In this document: piece by piece, positions 6,099-7,057 of the stretch
Numbering within the stretch: the stretch's first letter is position 1
Layout: every line of letters starts with the position of its first letter
Source: a bacterium
GTDB lineage: Bacteria; Hydrogenedentota; Hydrogenedentia; Hydrogenedentiales; SLHB01
NCBI GenBank assembly: GCA_024231375.1
Contig: JAAEQP010000002.1
Location: forward strand, 1-7,057
Length of the DNA: 7,057 nucleotides
Reading direction: 5' to 3'
Made by a program: the position numbers and the translations under genes
The notes under the pieces: generated by a model
The model's input: the letters and a program-made list of their open reading frames with translations, nothing else
Databases searched by the model: none
What the model was told of the DNA's origin: nothing

Positions 6099-7057
6099 CT
6101 ACTTGCCTTTGGGCTTGGGCCAGGGCGGTTTGCGGTCCCAGGGTTGGGGCGGTGTTGGGTCGTAGTGGGGCCGGGCGTCTTTCTGAGGTTGCGAGTCAAT
6201 GACGCCTTGGAGTCTACGGCGTGCGCCGGCAGGGGCGGGGTCCGTGCTTTGGATCAGATTCGTCTCTTCGCCGGGATCGGTCTGCAGGTCGTAGAGCTTC
6301 GTGCCTCTCCCCTCCTCCACCCATAGCTTGTAGCGCTTGTCGCGGATGGCGCGGGGCGCGTAAGGCAATGCGGGGAACACACCTTCTTCGGTCAGGCGTG
6401 CGGGGTGCGCGCCCAAGGCCATGATCCACTCGCGGTCGGAATCGGGTTTACGGCCCAGGATGACGTCGGCGATGGAATGACCGTCCACTACGATGTCGCC
6501 GGGCACGGGCACGCCCGCCAAGCCGCAGAAGGTGGGCAGCATATCCGAGAAGTCCGTCAACGCGTCGGACACCACCCCTTCGGGCACGAGGCCGGGTCCG
6601 TTCACGATGAAGGGTTCGCAGACGCCGTTTTCGGAAAGCATGGCTTTGCCGCCCGGCACGTCGCGGCCGTTCAACCGGCCGGTAACGCCTCTAGTCGATC
6701 CGTTGTCGGTGGTGAAGATAACGATGGTGCGTTCGCGAAGGCCCAGTTCTTCCAGCGCATCGACCAGCCGTCCCACGGTGTAGTCGGTGTACCGCACCAT
6801 GGCCTTGTGCTGGTCGAGTTTGCCGGTGGCGTCGCGGTCGTGGGGCGTGGTGGTGAACGGCCCATGCGTCAACGCCATGGGGAAATACAGCATCTGGGGT
6901 TGGTTGCGGTGGCGTTGCATGAAGTCGATAAGGAAGTCGACATAAATATCGGGCCCATATTGGCCTTCGGTCCCTGATCGCTTGGCGCCGTCTTGCCAGA
7001 TCAGCGGCTCGTGATACCGCGGCCCTTCGTGCCATCCGAAGAGGCAGTACTGGTCAA
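6099..7057 (-). CDS. sulfatase (arylsulfatase A-like), C-terminal part
   Basis: The last 318 residues of a type I (formylglycine) sulfatase, which hydrolyses sulfate esters. The frame is open to the right edge, so the N-terminal part, including the C-x-P/A-x-R site converted to formylglycine and any signal peptide, lies outside and cannot be checked. Visible family marks, in visible-residue numbers, are YGPDIYVDFLIDF (33-45), FPMALTHGPF (58-67) with its substrate-side His, YTDYTVGRLVDALEELG (89-105), the metal-binding TTDNG (114-118), GGKAMLSENGVCEPFIVNGPG-like strand (starting near 134, with the conserved Lys), DFSDMLPT (near 168) and YKLW...LYDLQTDPGEETNLI near the end. A Pro/Lys-rich tail ends in KPKGK. 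Complete relatives are usually about 450-500 residues, so at least 130 are missing. The stop TAG at 6099 faces the end of the DUF1080 gene. Sulfated glycan is the expected substrate class; the specific sugar is unknown. Confidence 0.9.
   Translation of the reverse strand, partial: DQYCLFGWHEGPRYHEPLIWQDGAKRSGTEGQYGPDIYVDFLIDFMQRHRNQPQMLYFPMALTHGPFTTTPHDRDATGKLDQHKAMVRYTDYTVGRLVDALEELGLRERTIVIFTTDNGSTRGVTGRLNGRDVPGGKAMLSENGVCEPFIVNGPGLVPEGVVSDALTDFSDMLPTFCGLAGVPVPGDIVVDGHSIADVILGRKPDSDREWIMALGAHPARLTEEGVFPALPYAPRAIRDKRYKLWVEEGRGTKLYDLQTDPGEETNLIQSTDPAPAGARRRLQGVIDSQPQKDARPHYDPTPPQPWDRKPPWPKPKGK

Noticed and set aside
6691..7035. 114-codon minus-strand open frame near the right edge
   Set aside because: Out of frame with the sulfatase, whose reading frame continues without a stop to the window edge with good family motifs.
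1..7057. CRISPR array, tRNA, rRNA or transposase gene
   Set aside because: No regularly spaced direct repeats of CRISPR size, no cloverleaf or rRNA-like stretch, and no transposase motifs on either strand.

Overview
The window is about 7.1 kb of GC-rich bacterial DNA with four real protein genes, all of the kinds used to break down complex carbohydrate. It holds no RNA gene, transposase gene or CRISPR array that I can support. A divergent GH42-type glycosidase, a propeller plus helical-toroid secreted protein, a DUF1080 (3-keto-glycoside type) secreted protein and a formylglycine-type sulfatase together are typical of glycan-degrading bacteria of the Planctomycetota, Lentisphaerota, Verrucomicrobiota or Hydrogenedentota kind. 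That placement is an inference from gene content and style; no phylogenetic marker is present.

Layout: positions 1-245 are non-coding and hold a small hairpin at the edge and a larger imperfect palindrome (59-123). Two minus-strand genes follow in tandem. The secreted propeller/toroid protein (4697 down to 2541) lies upstream, and the GH42-like enzyme (2438 down to 246) lies downstream after a 102-base gap that carries a perfect 7-bp hairpin and a good sigma70-like promoter. A 269-base divergent intergenic region (4698-4966) separates this pair from the plus-strand DUF1080 gene (4967-5836). It holds a candidate promoter for each direction and a 9-base tandem repeat that is also a hyphenated dyad. 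A 262-base convergent region (5837-6098), packed with inverted repeats, leads to the 3' part of a minus-strand sulfatase that runs off the right edge (6099-7057).

Working model (inference): the sulfatase removes sulfate esters, the GH42-like enzyme cleaves glycosidic bonds, the DUF1080 protein acts on keto-glycoside intermediates or related sugar linkages, and the propeller/toroid protein binds or cleaves glycan outside the cytoplasm. No transporter, regulator or SusC/D-like gene is visible, so a complete utilisation locus is not shown.

The best candidate for something under-described is the propeller/toroid gene. It combines sensor-type propeller blades with a helical toroid-like domain carrying strongly patterned acidic and aromatic motifs, but has no kinase or transmembrane segment. 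The GH42-like enzyme is also divergent around its presumed acid/base. I saw no evidence of a wholly new multi-gene system.
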